Source: Hsuehochloa calcarea (lineage: Eukaryota; Streptophyta; Magnoliopsida; Poales; Poaceae). From it: DNA of 64,000 bases. Position 1 is the first letter of the stretch. Each line of letters opens with the position of its first letter. The position numbers and the translations under genes are program-made. This document shows positions 1-11,850 of the stretch, one piece after another. The stretch spans positions 3,137,501-3,201,500 of the forward strand of contig CM070604.1 of assembly GCA_036346395.1 (NCBI GenBank), in the 5' to 3' direction. The notes under the pieces were generated by a model. That model was not told where the DNA came from, did not search any database, and worked only from the letters and a program-made list of their open reading frames with translations.

Positions 1-1010
1 ATATCTAAAACTATCTAATACATTCGGCTAAAAAAATTACCTAAAAGGCGAATGAACGAACGGACAGCGCTTCGCTAGCTTCTTTCCTCCCCTCTATTCA
101 TCTGTGCTCGTCTCCCTGCCCTCCCCTCTTTCTCTTTTTCCTAAATTAAAGTGGGTTATGCCAGAATTTTATGGTCTTTTATAGGGTAGATTGTGCCATC
201 ATTTGGAATGGTGATATGGACTTTCAGGATCCCTGTTGATTTTTATAAATTTTAATGTTAAAAAATAGGAACTTTGTGGGATCCCGTCACCATTTGAAAT
301 GACGATTATACTAAATTTTAATATTAAAATATTTTAACCGGGAGGATCCCTGTTGCCTGTTGGAATGGTGATAAGACACTCTCTGCACTGTTCCAGCCTA
401 CTGTCGCAATTTGGAATGACGACAAGAAAATTTCGTCATTCAAATGACGACACTAACCTTTTTTTTAAAAAAAACAACTATTTACTTATATATATTTTTA
501 AATAATAATATTCCAAAAAAATCACCATTTCAACACCTACAGATGAGCTGTGAGAGGCTGGTCAGATTAGATGGAACTGCCAAAGCCAAACAGCATAATA
601 AATATCCCAAATTAAGCAGACAACATCAGGAGATGCTTAAAGGCGAAGATATCATTGCACCTCATCTTTCTTATATCTATACGCGAGAGATTTCAGCCGC
701 TCTCCTGCGTTCGTACGGGTTAAAAACTATGCTTCACAGGCCGCGTGTCAGAGTTGCGTGTGACGTCTTCTTTCTTTGACCATCAGTTTGGCTCATCCCC
801 TCTGTTTTTTTAAGCCGCGTGCTGCTCTGGTTGCATTTCTTCTTTATTGCTAGCACTCTCTGCGAGGTGTCGCGCGGCCGCAACTCCCAGGCGTGGCCTC
901 GATTGGGATGCTGTGCCTCGCCTCGTGTCCATCGACCTGCACATTTAGTTCTTCAATTTGTCGTCCTAGTGCAGCGCCTTTCTCACCTGTTGGTCTCGTG
1001 CCTTCCGTCG
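1..1010. other. Unassigned AT-rich sequence with short degenerate repeats
   Basis: I recognise no gene here. Bases about 200-440 repeat a theme of GGATCCCTGTTG or GGATCCCGTCACC next to a CATTTGGAATGGTGA or CATTTGAAATGACGA element, separated by AT-rich spacers. This looks like a decayed repeat. Bases 820-1010 are more GC-rich and run directly into the target site of the solo LTR at 1016, so they belong to the same pre-insertion sequence as 2882-3026. Confidence 0.4.
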
Positions 1011-1015
1011 GCGTC

Positions 1016-2876
1016 TGTGGATATCGTGAGGATATGTGCACGATCTTAGAATGATAAGTCAATTGGCATTGGTTTTGTTGGTTTGCAAAATCTCGCATTT
1101 TCGGTTTTGTTGTGTCCGCTGGACCACGGTGGTCGACCGGTGGCGGCGGTCAGACCGCCCGTGAGAGGTCCGACCGGCCGTGGTGGCCGGTCCGACCGGA
1201 TATGTTTCAAAGTGGATTTTGGAGCTGATCCAAAAATAGGATGTGTAGGCAAGTGAGGGGGGTCTCCTGGATGTGGTCACATTATTTTTGGAGCTCCCAG
1301 TCGAAAGTTCTTTTCATTTGAAAATTCCAGAAGGTTTTGGATTTTCAAGATGAAAATTTGGCTAAGTCATTTCGGGCGGTCCGACAGCCGTTATGGAATC
1401 GGTCCGACCGGCCTGAAATCGGTCGGACCGGCTGTGTGGGGCGATCAGACCGCCGATCACTTGAAGGATAGCCATTTTGGCATTGATGTGTTTTGATTGT
1501 GTTTATTGTATGGACTTCAATGCTTTATTGTTGCATATTGCATTGTGGAACTAACGTGGGTCAAGTTGTGAAGAACTTGTTCCCGGAGACGATTTATTTG
1601 TCTATTGCTGTGCAGGTGGCTTGCAGGTCAACTACGTCAACGGTGAGGTGGATCGAGACTACGCTTGGAGAGCTGAGGTCCAGAACGATCATGGATGCCG
1701 GCTGAGGTCGTGTGACTCAAGCATGGTGCAGAATGGGCAAGATGTATCGAACGGGTAGTTCGGTGTATTGGTTGGATCAGCGGTGCGGAAGTCGGTGCAA
1801 GTCTCTGGGAGGTTCCGATGGGATTCGGACGGGAGAGACTGACCGACGTGTTGAGAGCCGCTGATCAACCTACACGTGGTGAAGCAGGCGATTGCTTCAA
1901 CAGATATGTTTGTGTGGGTCCCATGTGTGTGTGGGTCCTATAAGTGAAACCCTAGGCTTCTCCTATAAATAGAAAGGGGGAGATGTAAAACCCCTTGAAG
2001 CACTCATTTGGACCCCTCCACCTTTTTCTAGGGTTTGGAGAGGAGAGGAGAGGAGAAGCTAGGGTTGGAGAGATTGTGTGTGTGCTCCTTGTGTGAGCTC
2101 TTGTCCTCCTTGAGGGAGTGGCTTTGTAAGCATCTTGTGGGATCAATCAATCTTGTGATGCTTGCTTAAGAGATCGATTGTCTCCTTTGTGTTCTTCTCT
2201 CTTTTTGATGAGTTTGGTGCTTCCTTGATTCAAGTGTTTAAGCTTGATCTCTTGACCTATTTTATCTTGCTTTGATGTGTGGGAATACTCCTAGAATCAT
2301 CTAGATCATCAACCCCCACAAGCAAGTCTTGAATCAAGATTTTCATATTTTTAGGGTTTGTGCATTTCTTTGGTAAAATCGTCAGAGATCGCTTCTGTGA
2401 AGTGGATCTGAAGGATCGTCGCTAGAAATGGGTCTCTAATATCCTTAGTGAGGTGTGCTCCAAATTTGATCAAGTTTCATTGGTTGAATCAAAAGTTGGA
2501 CCAAATTTCGTTTTGGATTTGGGCATTGAGTTTCGGTTCTGGACTAAATCGGTTGGACCGATTTTTATATGGCGGTCAGACCGCCAGCATTCAGACCGCC
2601 CGTTAACGGCCGGTCGAACCGATTTAAATCGGTCGGACCGCCCTTTGGTAGCCGGTCAGACCGCCAGTGCCCAGTCCAGACCAGTGAGATCAATTCTCCA
2701 CATTTGTGTCTTGTGGTTGAGGGTGTTATCGAATTCAGCACAAGACTTCCTCTGTGCGCTTACTGATCTTCTTAGCTTTCATAGCTAAAGGAGTAAAGTT
2801 CGTGTTGAATTTGATTAAGGCGAAGAATTCGAGAAAACGCCTATTCACCCCCCCTAGTCGCCTTTACGGTCCTACA
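1016..2876 (+). mobile_element. Solo LTR, SIRE/Maximus-like Ty1/copia
   Basis: The element starts TGTGGATATC and ends CGGTCCTACA. It is flanked by the perfect 5-bp target duplication GCGTC (1011-1015 and 2877-2881). Near its 3' end (about 2839-2866) is the hallmark CGCCTATTCACCCCCCCTAG, which also precedes the primer-binding site of the related element at 8695-8733. No primer-binding site or coding region follows, so this is a solo LTR left by LTR-LTR recombination. It carries two clusters of the palindrome CGGTCNGACCG (about 1130-1460 and 2545-2665). A TATA-like TATAAATAG lies near 1964-1972. The 1861-bp length is normal for this lineage. Confidence 0.85.
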
Positions 2877-2978
2877 GCGTCACGCAGTGCATTTCTCATC
2901 TCTTGCTCTCCTGGTTTCCGTCTGCGCCGCACAGCGTGTTTCCTTACTTTTGCTCCTTGGAGCTTGCTGCTTCGTCGG

Positions 2979-3026
2979 GAAAAATGCACATAGCGCTATG
3001 GCGCAGCCCCACCACCGCCGACCCCC
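2979..3026 (+). repeat. Left part of a tandemly duplicated exon-like segment
   Basis: The segment from GAAAAATGCACATAGCG through ATGGCGCAGCCCCACC matches 12210-12260 (GAAAAAATGCGCATAGCG, then ATGGCACAGCCCCGCC). Its remainder lies just beyond the copia element at 12176-12209. Removing the transposon leaves two adjacent diverged copies of a GC-rich unit of roughly 80 bp, each with an ATG followed by MAQP. This is a small tandem duplication that predates the copia insertion. Confidence 0.6.
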
Positions 3027-3341
3027 TGTTTGAATAATTCTTGTGCATGATGGTTAGTCTATTTTTTAGTCTGCACGATTACATTTTCTGTTGATCTGTT
3101 TTGCATGCATATGTGGTCATGGCGTCTTTGTAGGATCATGGACTTAGTGTCCCACGCTTCCGACTTGAAATCGGTTTGTTTATATAAATGAAAAGACCCC
3201 GAAAAGCACTAGTTCAAGAAGGCACAAAAACCACCGCGAGTGAACTCTTCTTGGTTGTATTATTCTTTCCGGTGTGTTGTTTTTTCAGATACAGCCGCAG
3301 ATCGCGGCGCCCGTGAAGGGACGCTCTCCCCAGATTCGACA
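3027..3341 (+). repeat. 5' LTR of the copia element
   Basis: This 315-bp LTR starts TGTTTGAATAATTCTTGTGC and ends ATTCGACA. It matches 11851-12175 over its length with scattered substitutions and small indels, including CGCTTCCGACTTGAAATCGG here against CGTTTCCAGCTTGAAATCAG there. A TATATAA-like box lies at about 3181-3187. Confidence 0.88.
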
Positions 3342-3342
3342 A

Positions 3343-3354
3343 GTGGTATCGAGC
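3343..3354 (+). other. Primer-binding site (initiator Met tRNA type)
   Basis: GTGGTATCGAGC lies one base after the 5' LTR. It is the usual copia variant of the TGGTATCAGAGC primer-binding sequence and fixes the LTR boundary. Confidence 0.8.
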
Positions 3355-3372
3355 TCGACGAACCCGCGACCG

Positions 3373-6129
3373 ATGACGGAGCCGGTGTCGCCACCACCGA
3401 TGGTCGGTGAGAATGGCGACGGGACGAGCGGGACCAAGAACGGAGCCGTGATCCAGCGAGTAGTCCGTGAGGTGGTCGGCGGGACTAGCTACCCCGTCCT
3501 CACCAAGACCAACTACTCCAATTGGGCGCGTCTCATGAAGGTGAAGTTCAAGGCCCGGGGACTCTGGAGAGCCATCGACAAGGGAGACGTTGATTCCCAG
3601 GAGGACATGATGGCGCTCGATGCTCTATGCGCGCGTCCGCGAATTGGCGATCGCAATCGCCGACAAAAATACGTCTAAGGAAGCATGGGACGCCATCGCC
3701 ACCATGCGCATCGGCGACGACCGCGTGAAGAAGAACACCGCACAGCAACTGCTACGGGAGTTCGACCTGGCGACTTTCAAGAACGGTGAAACTGTGGAGG
3801 ATTACGCACTTCGACTGAGTGGCATGGTGGCCACTCTGGCGACTCTCGGCGAGGTCGTGGAGGAGACCAAGGTAGTGGAGAAGATACTCCGAAGTGTGCC
3901 GTCGCGATTCCAGCAGATCGCACTGGCGATTCGGACCCTCCTCGACACCTCCACACTCACCGTCGCCGACTTGACAGGGCGACTGAAGGCGGCCGAAGAG
4001 GCGTTTGAGGCACCACCGCCGGCGGTAACTCACGAAGGAAAACTCTACCTGACGGAAGAGGAATGGGATGCGCGGCGGAAACGTCGCGAGGCGGAGAACC
4101 AGAGATGCGGCGGGCGCGGGCGTTGGCGCGGGCGTGGACACGGTCGTGGCCGCGGGAGCAACAAGGGTTCATCTTCTGCGTCTGAGTCGCTGTCTTCGAC
4201 GAGGTCGGCCGATATTCCCAGCAAGATCGGCAGAGACCAGTGTCGGCGGTGTGGAAAGAATGGGCACTGGGCCCGGGAGTGTCGCTCCAAGCCAAAAAGG
4301 GAGGAGGCTCATATAGCCCAAGAGGAGGAGGCTTCCCTGTTAATGCTGCGAGCCAGTGTGGGGACAAAAGAAAAAATCCTATCTTGCGTGAGGCAAGGGA
4401 GAAATTCCCCACCTCCGCTGCCGCAGGGGGAGTCATCCACGCCGCTGCCGCAGGGGGAGTCAACACCATCGCAGCCATCAGCAGCCGGGACCGGATCCCG
4501 CTTCCCCACACCGTCGCAGACGTCCTCGCCGTCGCCAGGCGCGCCGGGAAGTGCAGATCGAGGCGGGGCCCGATGCGCGGAACCCGGGGATCCATGCCCG
4601 GATGCGGCGGTAGTCTCGCGCGCCTCTGTGGTGGTGCGGATCCCCTCACCATCACCGGACGGAGCAACTCGCGGGTGGATCGCAAAGACGGAACCCGGAT
4701 CCACGCCGGCAGTTAGCGGCGACCTCCGCGCCCTACACCATCACCGGGCGGCGCAGGCAAGGGCGCTCACGGCGCAACTCATGGGGTGGCCCGAGGCGCG
4801 GATCCGGGAGTTCAAGCACGGCGCCGCAGCGACTCTCGCGCCGGTTGACGCCGCGGAGGAGAAGGTTTTCGTGCGGCTAGGAGCCGAGCAGAGCGCGACA
4901 CGAGCACTGGTACTCGACACCGGGCCACGAATCATATGTCGGGTCCCGGCGCCTTCGCCGAGCTCGACACGGCATCTGCGAACGCAGTGCGGTTCGGCGA
5001 CGACTCGTCGCGACGATCGAGGGTCGCGCACCATCCTTTTCAGCTGCAAGAACGGCGAGCACAGATCGTTCGCCGGCGTCTACTACATTCCTCAGCTCAC
5101 GACGAATATTGTGAGCATCGGCCAGTTGGACGAGATCGACTACGACATCCACATCAGGCATGGAGTCATGAGGATCCGGGAACCAGGCGGGCGGCTGCTG
5201 GCACAGGTGGTGCGCGAGCCGAGTCGCTTGTACATGCTGCGGGTGACCATCGTGCAGCCCGTGTGCCTAGCCGTGCGCGGCATGGAGACGCCGGCTTTGG
5301 CGATGGCATGCCGTGCTCGCATCCGAACATGGGGCTCTGCGGCGCATGGCAAAGGAGGAGCTGGTACGCGGACTGCCAGACATCGATCAAGTCGACCAAC
5401 TCTGCGAAGCTTGCCTTGCTGGGAAGCAGAAGAGGTCCCCGTTCCCGAAGAACGCGCAGTACCGGGCGAAGCGCGCACTGGAGCTGGTGCACGGCGATTT
5501 ATGTGGGCCTATTACGCCGGCAACCCCGAGCGGGAACAGGTACTTCCTTCTGTTGGTGGACGATTTCAGTCGTTTTATGTGGATCACCGTGCTACCAACA
5601 AAGGACCGGGCTTCGGAGTCAATCAAGGAGTTCTGCGCGCTACCGAGGCCGAAGTCGAAAGAAGTTGGCAAAGACTTGAATCGATCGTGGTGGCGAGTTC
5701 ACCGCGACCGAGTTTGCGAAGCATTGTGCGACTGACGGCGTCCATCGGCAGCTCACGGCACCATATAGTCCCCAGCAAAATGGTGTTGTTGAGCGAAGGA
5801 ATGGCATGGTGGTGGCAACCGCGCGTAGCATGCTCAAGGCAAAGGGGCTGCCGGGCTGGTTCTGGGGCGAGGCGGTTAACACCGCAGTGTACGTCCTGAA
5901 CCGGTGCCCAACGAAGAGCGTCACGGGGATGACCCCGTTCGAGGCGTGGTTCGGGAAGAAGCCGGCGGTGCACCATCTGAGGATTTTTGGCTGCATCGTC
6001 TTCGTCAGGGACACCTCGCCGCATCTCAAGAAGCTTGATGATCGTGGGCGCAAGATGATCTTCGTCGGCTACGAGCGCGGATCCAAGGCGTACCGCGCAT
6101 ATGATCCCACCACCAAGCGCGTCCATGTG
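3373..6129 (+). pseudogene. Copia gag-protease-integrase region, frameshifted
   Basis: Reading starts at the ATG at 3373. The first about 90 codons match the copia gag N-terminus, with the TNYSNWARLMKVKFKARGLW stretch. A frameshift near 3640 moves reading to the next frame, where a UBN2-type gag continues to a CCHC zinc knuckle (CRRCGKNGHWAREC, about 4247-4288) after an Arg/Gly-rich stretch. The protease region keeps LDTG near 4916-4927 but is otherwise scrambled by several frame changes. A gag-pre-integrase segment and an integrase core (HGDLCGP, near 5490-5510) follow in other frames. An intact frame at 5806-6129 covers the integrase C-terminal part up to YDPTTKRVHV, where the nested LTR begins. 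It cannot make a functional polyprotein. Confidence 0.85.
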
Positions 6130-8733
6130 TGAAAGATCTAGTCCCGCCATTATGAGTTAATGGATTGTTTTGGTGATTAATGACAAATCCAAATATGAGA
6201 CTAACTCTTTTATCAAGTATTATCTTTGTGTAGTCTCATTTGGATATAAAGGTGAAACACAACGAGGTATGCAATCGACATCTCAATTTATATAATGTTG
6301 CATTTCTCGGATCCAAAATATAGGATTGAACTCAACCTTAAGTTAAACTTGAATATGTGCATATGACCTCATTACACATTTGTGTATGCACACATTTAGG
6401 GGGAGTTTTATCCTATACTTTGTGGTTTCATTAGTATTGATCCATGTTCCATTTTCCACATATATTGGGATCTTTACGTTGAAACAAAACCTTTGAGTAT
6501 ACAACACTTGTGTAGTTCAGATATACTCATGTCATAAGTATATAGAACTTGTGTAGTTCTTGTATACTCATGTTAGAGTATGTATAACTTGTGTAGTTTA
6601 TATATACTAAATTGTTCTCTCATTTATCTTCATTAAATTTATGAGAATTTATGGTTATCATCAATTACCAAAGAGGAAAGATTGAGGTATCTTGTCCCAC
6701 CATTATGAGTTAATGGTATGGTGTGGTAATTAATGATGATCACATTGTGGAACTAACATTTTCCATGAGTTGGATATACAGGTTATGTTCCAGGATGATG
6801 AAGACTTGGGATGATCATGAGTTGATCATCAAGTCAAGAGCTTGGTGTAAATGATGCATCATGAGTTGATGCTTATCAAGAAGAGATGATCATGAGTTGA
6901 TCATCAAGACAAGAGAAGACCCATCATGTGTTGATGGATGTCAAGTGAAGGATCGCATCATGTGTTGATGCATGTGAAGACTCGGGATGGAGAAATCATC
7001 ATGTGTTGATGATGTTCAAGACAAGATCCCAAGTGAAGAAATCATCATGAGTTGATGAGTGTCAAAGTTAAAGACCCGGACTTGAAGTGTTGATGTGCGT
7101 CATCAAGCTTCAAGAAGATGCAAGGCAAAGGTATGACTAGCTAGGACTAAGGATGTGTTCCTAGTCTTTTACCGGTCTTGGTGTTTGGTTGGAAGACCGG
7201 ATTGCTAGTATAGGTTGCCGTACTATTAAGAGGGGTCTTAACTAGTAGTTTGAGTTAGTCATGTGTTGATAGCTCATTATATTTGCTCTAGCTCATCTAG
7301 GCATGATGCTATTTATTTGCGAATGTGTTTTGCAAATAATCGAGGCTCATGCATAACCCTTGTAGCATGTGACTTAAGTTTGCAAATGCGTTTTGCAAAT
7401 GGTGTAAGTCCATGTACCTTATTGCTTGTGATGAGTATTCTAAGGGTTAGCAAATGTGTTTTGTAACCTACTGAGAATATCATCTTTGAAACCTTGTCGA
7501 AGATTGCATTCAAATGAGCTAATGTGTTTTGCCATTTGAAGTAGAGCAATTGGAGTTGGATCTGTGAACTGCCGGTCGGACCGGTGGCAAATCGGTCCGA
7601 CCGGTGTGCTACGGGCGGTCTGACCGATTACACTTGAACCGATTTCCTTGTGCGGAAGTTCACGTTGTAAAATCGAGCTTCGCGGTGAGGAAGTTCCGGA
7701 GTTCGAGCGGAACGGTTTTTCCAGAGAGCTCCCTTTTTGGGACTTAGCCAATTTCGCGACGGGCGGTCGGACCGGCCAGCACGGGCGGTCGGACCGATAT
7801 ACCGGCGGTCCGACCGGCCAGTGCATGGCGGTCAGACCGGCCGAAGGCCCAACGGCTACTTTTCTAGCCGTTGGCGCATGGGGCGGTCCGACCGGCCATT
7901 GGTTGGCGGTCAGACCGACCTGGTCGCTTTTGATGGAATCTTCTCCCAACGGCTAGTTTTGTGTGTGGGCTATATATAGACACCTTGGCCGGTTGGGAGA
8001 GGTTGTTGTGCCATTGTTAAGTGATACACTCATTCTTTGAGCTAAGAGCAAGTCTCTATTCTCTTTGTGCATGTGTTGCACTTGGTGAGATTAGAGAGCA
8101 AACCCTAAGTGCATGTGTTGCCTTAGGTAGTGGATTGTGTATCCACGTGAGCGTTGACACTTGATTAGTTCAAGTGAAAGTTTGGATTTGTTACTCTTGG
8201 TGTTTGCCGACACCTAGACGGCGTGGAGGCGTCGTGCTCGGTGACCTTCTCAAGAAGCTTGTGAGAAGGCCCGACGGTTGTGAGTGGTTTGGTGCTCGCC
8301 ATCTCCGGAGTGGAGGAAGAGCAACCATAGTTGAGCGAGGTGTTGGTTCGGTTTGGAACCGGTCCAAGTGTTGGACTTACCTCGGAGGTGTGTGCTCATT
8401 TGAGGAGCCGGTCCAACGCGGGTTGGGCTTACCTCAACGTGGATTAGGGGAGACCGGCAAGTCTCCGAACACCACGGTAAAACATAATCGTGTCATCTTG
8501 TGTTTACTTGTGCTTTACTTTGAGTAATTTACATTACATGCTTTAATTGCTTATATATCATTATATGATTGCTCTCTTGTATTGTCGGTGCACTTAGTTG
8601 AGCCTAGTTGATTTAGGTTTTAATTGTGACAAAACAATTCGCTATTAGCTTCCGTGATTTATTTATTGGTTTAGCCCGATAAAGTTTTTAAACCGCCTAT
8701 TCACCCCCTCTAGTCGGCCACCTCGATCTTACA
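6130..8733 (+). repeat. 5' LTR of the nested SIRE-like element
   Basis: This 2604-bp LTR begins TGAAAGATC and ends CGATCTTACA, immediately before the primer-binding site. It contains the ACCGCCTATTCACCCCCTCT motif near 8690, a TATATATA box at about 7970-7978, clusters of CGGTCNGACCG palindromes (about 7570-7925), and many copies of CATCATGAGTTGATG-like units (about 6800-7060). Homology to the solo LTRs at 1016 and 49445 is clear at both ends and weak in the middle. Confidence 0.8.
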
Positions 8734-8734
8734 A

Positions 8735-8747
8735 GTGGTATCGAGCT
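8735..8747 (+). other. Primer-binding site of the nested element
   Basis: GTGGTATCGAGCT follows the LTR end TTACA by one base. It is the same primer type as in the host copia element. Confidence 0.75.
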
Positions 8748-8788
8748 TGGTCTCTCATTTTTAGACTTAACCGTCTAGAGAGTAAAGG

Positions 8789-10165
8789 ATGGCAACTAGA
8801 GATTTAGTGCACCTAGGTGAAGCACCTCTATTTGATGGCACAAATTATGCTCATTGGAAAATCCGCATGTCTTGTTATTTTAGGGCCATGAGTCCAAAAA
8901 TATGGCGGATTGTAGATGTTGGCTTTTCTCCTCCATTGGATCATCTTGCTCCAACAATTGAGGAAGAGAAAGCTTACATCTCGACGCCAAGCAATTAACG
9001 GTTTATTTAGTGCTTTGAGTGTAGAGATGTTTGATGAAGTGTGCAATCTTGAGCGCTCATGCTATGTGGACACATTTTCAAGAAAATATGAAATGTCCAC
9101 ACCTACTAGTGATGATTGCACACAGGAGTGGACATCGGAAGAAGAATGTTCAACTTCTAGCTTCGATAATGATGAGTCCACAACTCCTCCACATCAACTC
9201 AATGCTTCATGGCTAAAGGTAATGATGAGGTAAACGAAAATGAAGAACCCACCTATGATGAGTTGATGGAAATGTTAGAAGACTTAAATGAATATCTTGG
9301 CAAGGAGAAGTCAAAATTCAAAGTCTTGAAGAAAGAATTTCTTTCTCTCAAGGATTCTTATGAAGAGCTAAAAGAAGCTCATGAGACTCTCCTTCTCAAG
9401 GATCTTAATAAGTCCAAGGTGGATATAGGCATTACATGCAAGTTATTAGATGATATGCCATGCATAGTTCCTACATCTTGCATTTCATCTAAAGTTAGCA
9501 TATCCACCTCTTGTGATGATTTAATTGATATGCCTTGTTGCTCTAAAATGGATACTCCTATTTCCTCGATATCTTGCAAGACTAACATTGTAGAGGAAAA
9601 CAAAGAGCTCAAGGCCCAAGTCAACAAATTAAAGAATGACTTGGAAAGAGGCCTAAAAGGGAAGGCCACTCTTGACGATATATTGAGCAAGCAAAGACGC
9701 TTGCAAGATAAGAGTGGAATCGGCTTCACTCCTAAGAAAAAGGAGAATAGCAAGACAAGGCACAATGCAAGACACACGAAGAATGTCAAGTGCCATGGAT
9801 GCAATGGAAAGGGCCACTTCGCCTCCGTGTGCCCAAACAAAGTGAATGACAAGAAATTGTCATAAAAAAAGAGGCAAACCGGCAAGGAGCAAGTAAAGAA
9901 GGTAAAAGACGAATACAAACTTCGAACTTGCTACAATTGCCGGGAAAAAGGACATATGAGTAAGGATTGTCCCAAAGGTATCACTCCTAAGCCCATTATT
10001 TATAATGATCAATATTTGCTTAGGAAGGATATTAATGGCAATGTGTTTGCTAGAATAGTTAGTACACATAAAACTAATGCTAGGGCCATTTGGGTGCCCA
10101 AATCTATTGTGACTAACATTCGTGGACCCAACCTAGTTTTGGGTACCAAAATGCGCTTAAATGCT
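8789..10165 (+). pseudogene. SIRE-type gag with two zinc knuckles, frameshifted
   Basis: The ATG at 8789 opens a copia gag (FDGTNYAHWKIRMS) that loses frame near 8965. A further piece (about 8970-9060) ends in a deletion. An open segment from 9209 to 9865 carries acidic, coiled-coil-like sequence, a Lys-rich stretch and a CCHC knuckle (CHGCNGKGHFASVC, about 9791-9832). After a stop, another frame holds a second knuckle (CYNCREKGHMSKDC, about 9931-9972) and a tail ending at 10165. Two knuckles in a long gag fit the SIRE/Maximus lineage. Protease, integrase and reverse transcriptase of this element are absent. Confidence 0.8.
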
Positions 10166-10645
10166 TAATAGGTACTTGGAGAGGCATTGGAGACTTGGCT
10201 TATTCATATAAAGATGGATGTCATCATATATCAAATTGGAGCCAAGTTTGAGGATAATCGTTTCACATCAAGAACCAATGCCATCTCAGAATAAGTATTT
10301 ACATTGAAGTATCTAGCCCCTTTATACCTTGTGTAGGTTGCATTTCATGAAAATCTTATTAAAAGGGGTGTTCTTGCTCTATGTTCATAATGTTCATTAT
10401 TAATCTCTTGAGCAAGATGGTTGTGACACATTAAGGGGGAGTGCTAAATCATAGCCATGTATATCACATCCCTAAATGTGCCCAAATAAATTAAGTGCTA
10501 AGTATTGCTTTGCAAAAATAAGCCTTTTAGCCAAACGTCAAAAATTTCATAATTATTAGTATTTCTTTGAAAAACTAGTTGCAAAAGGTATACAAATGCT
10601 TTTCAAAGATTTACCAAAGGTTTTGGCTTTAGAAAAATCAGCCTT

Positions 10646-11842
10646 TTTTGAATGGGGAGTTGCAAGAGGAAGTGTATGTACAACAGCCACCTGGTTTTAT
10701 AAAGAAAGGATGTGAGTCCAAGGTGTACAAGCTCCAAAAGGCCTTGTATGGCTTGCATCAGGCACCAAGAGCTTGGAATCAAAAGCTGGATGAGAGTCTG
10801 TTGTCTCTAGGTTTCAAGAAGTGCCCATCCGATCATGCCATCTATATCAGAGGCAAAGTTGGTGAGCAGCTGGTTGTTGGGGTGTATGTGGATGACCTTG
10901 TGATCACAGGACCGCAAAGAACATCATTCAAAAATTCAAGAAAGAAATGGCCCACTATTCAAGATGACAGATTTAGGTCTGCTGCATTACTATCCGGGAT
11001 TAGAAGTAAAGCAACAGAAGATGGGATCTCAATCACCAAGGAGCTTATGCTAGGAAGATTCGGAAGTGGCGAGGATGAGCCATTGCAATCCTTCACAAGT
11101 GCCAATGGAACCTAAACTCAAAGTCGCCCAAGCAAAGTTCAAGTCCAATTGTTGATGCTACAATGTACAGAAGCCTGATTGGAAGTCTCAGGTACTTAGT
11201 CAACACTCGGTCAGATCTTGCTTTTGCTGTTGGCTATGCTAGTAGGTTCATGGAGGAACCCCATGAAGATCATCTTGTAGCAGTAAAGCATATTCTGAGA
11301 TACATTGCTGGGACAAGGGATATGGGACTGTTTTATGCAAGAGGAAGTAATCAACAACTTTGCACATCGGGTACAAAGGATGTTGATTTAGCGGGTGATG
11401 TGGACAGTAGGAGAAAGAGCACTAGTGGGGTTCTTTTCTTCCTGGGAGGCGAGGCAATCACCGGCACCGCTAAACAAAAGGTTGTGGCTCGCAAGTTGTG
11501 AGGTGAATATATTGTCGCCAGAATCGCACTGTCAAGGTGTGTGGCTAGCTTCGGCTATTGTCTGAATCGCCAATTCGATGTCAATGAGCGCGATTGAGGG
11601 TAGACAACAAATCTGCAATATCCTTGATAAAGAACCCAGTACATCATGACAGGAGCAAGCATATAGATACACGTTTTCATTTGATCCGTGATTACGCAAG
11701 CAACGGCCAGATTGAGGTAGAATTCATCAGGACTGATGAGCAGTTGGGAGACATTCTGACAAAACCTCTTGGGAAGATCAAGTTTCAAGAATTCGTCAAG
11801 ATGATTGGCTTGTCGTCCTGTACTCAGGTGCACAAGAATTAG
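10646..11842 (+). pseudogene. Copia reverse transcriptase and RNase H, 3' half
   Basis: This continues the copia element that begins at 3027. The first segment (10648-11112) has the QPPGF motif, the LYGLHQAPRAW motif and the catalytic YVDD of copia reverse transcriptase. After a frame change, 11163-11501 covers the connection region and RNase H start (MYRSLIGSLRYLVNTRSDL and the STSG region). A third segment (11594-11842) holds the KHIDTRFH and TDEQLGDILTKPL blocks at the polyprotein end. The fingers part of reverse transcriptase was lost at the nested-element junction. It is not functional. Confidence 0.87.
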
Positions 11843-11850
11843 GAGGAGAA
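11836..11850 (+). other. Polypurine tract of the copia element
   Basis: GAATTAGGAGGAGAA abuts the 3' LTR start TGTTTG. It is the expected plus-strand priming tract. Confidence 0.7.

Larger units (their letters stand above)
6130..10645 (+). mobile_element. Nested SIRE/Maximus-like copia element, 3' truncated
   Basis: The element enters the copia integrase frame at 6130 with TGAAAGATCTAG, the same LTR start (by complement) as the solo LTR at 49445-50983. It has a 2.6-kb LTR, a primer-binding site and a broken gag with zinc knuckles, and then loses nearly all of pol. A purine-rich AAGGGGGAGT at about 10434 resembles a polypurine tract but is not followed by an LTR. The host copia reverse transcriptase resumes at about 10646 as NGELQEEVYVQQPPGF. 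The right-hand junction therefore reflects deletion or rearrangement, and no target duplication can be paired with ATGTG at 6125-6129. Confidence 0.75.

Noticed and set aside
3957..5492. Minus-strand frames within the copia gag-pol
   Set aside because: They have no recognisable domains and lie opposite clear gag, protease and integrase sequence.
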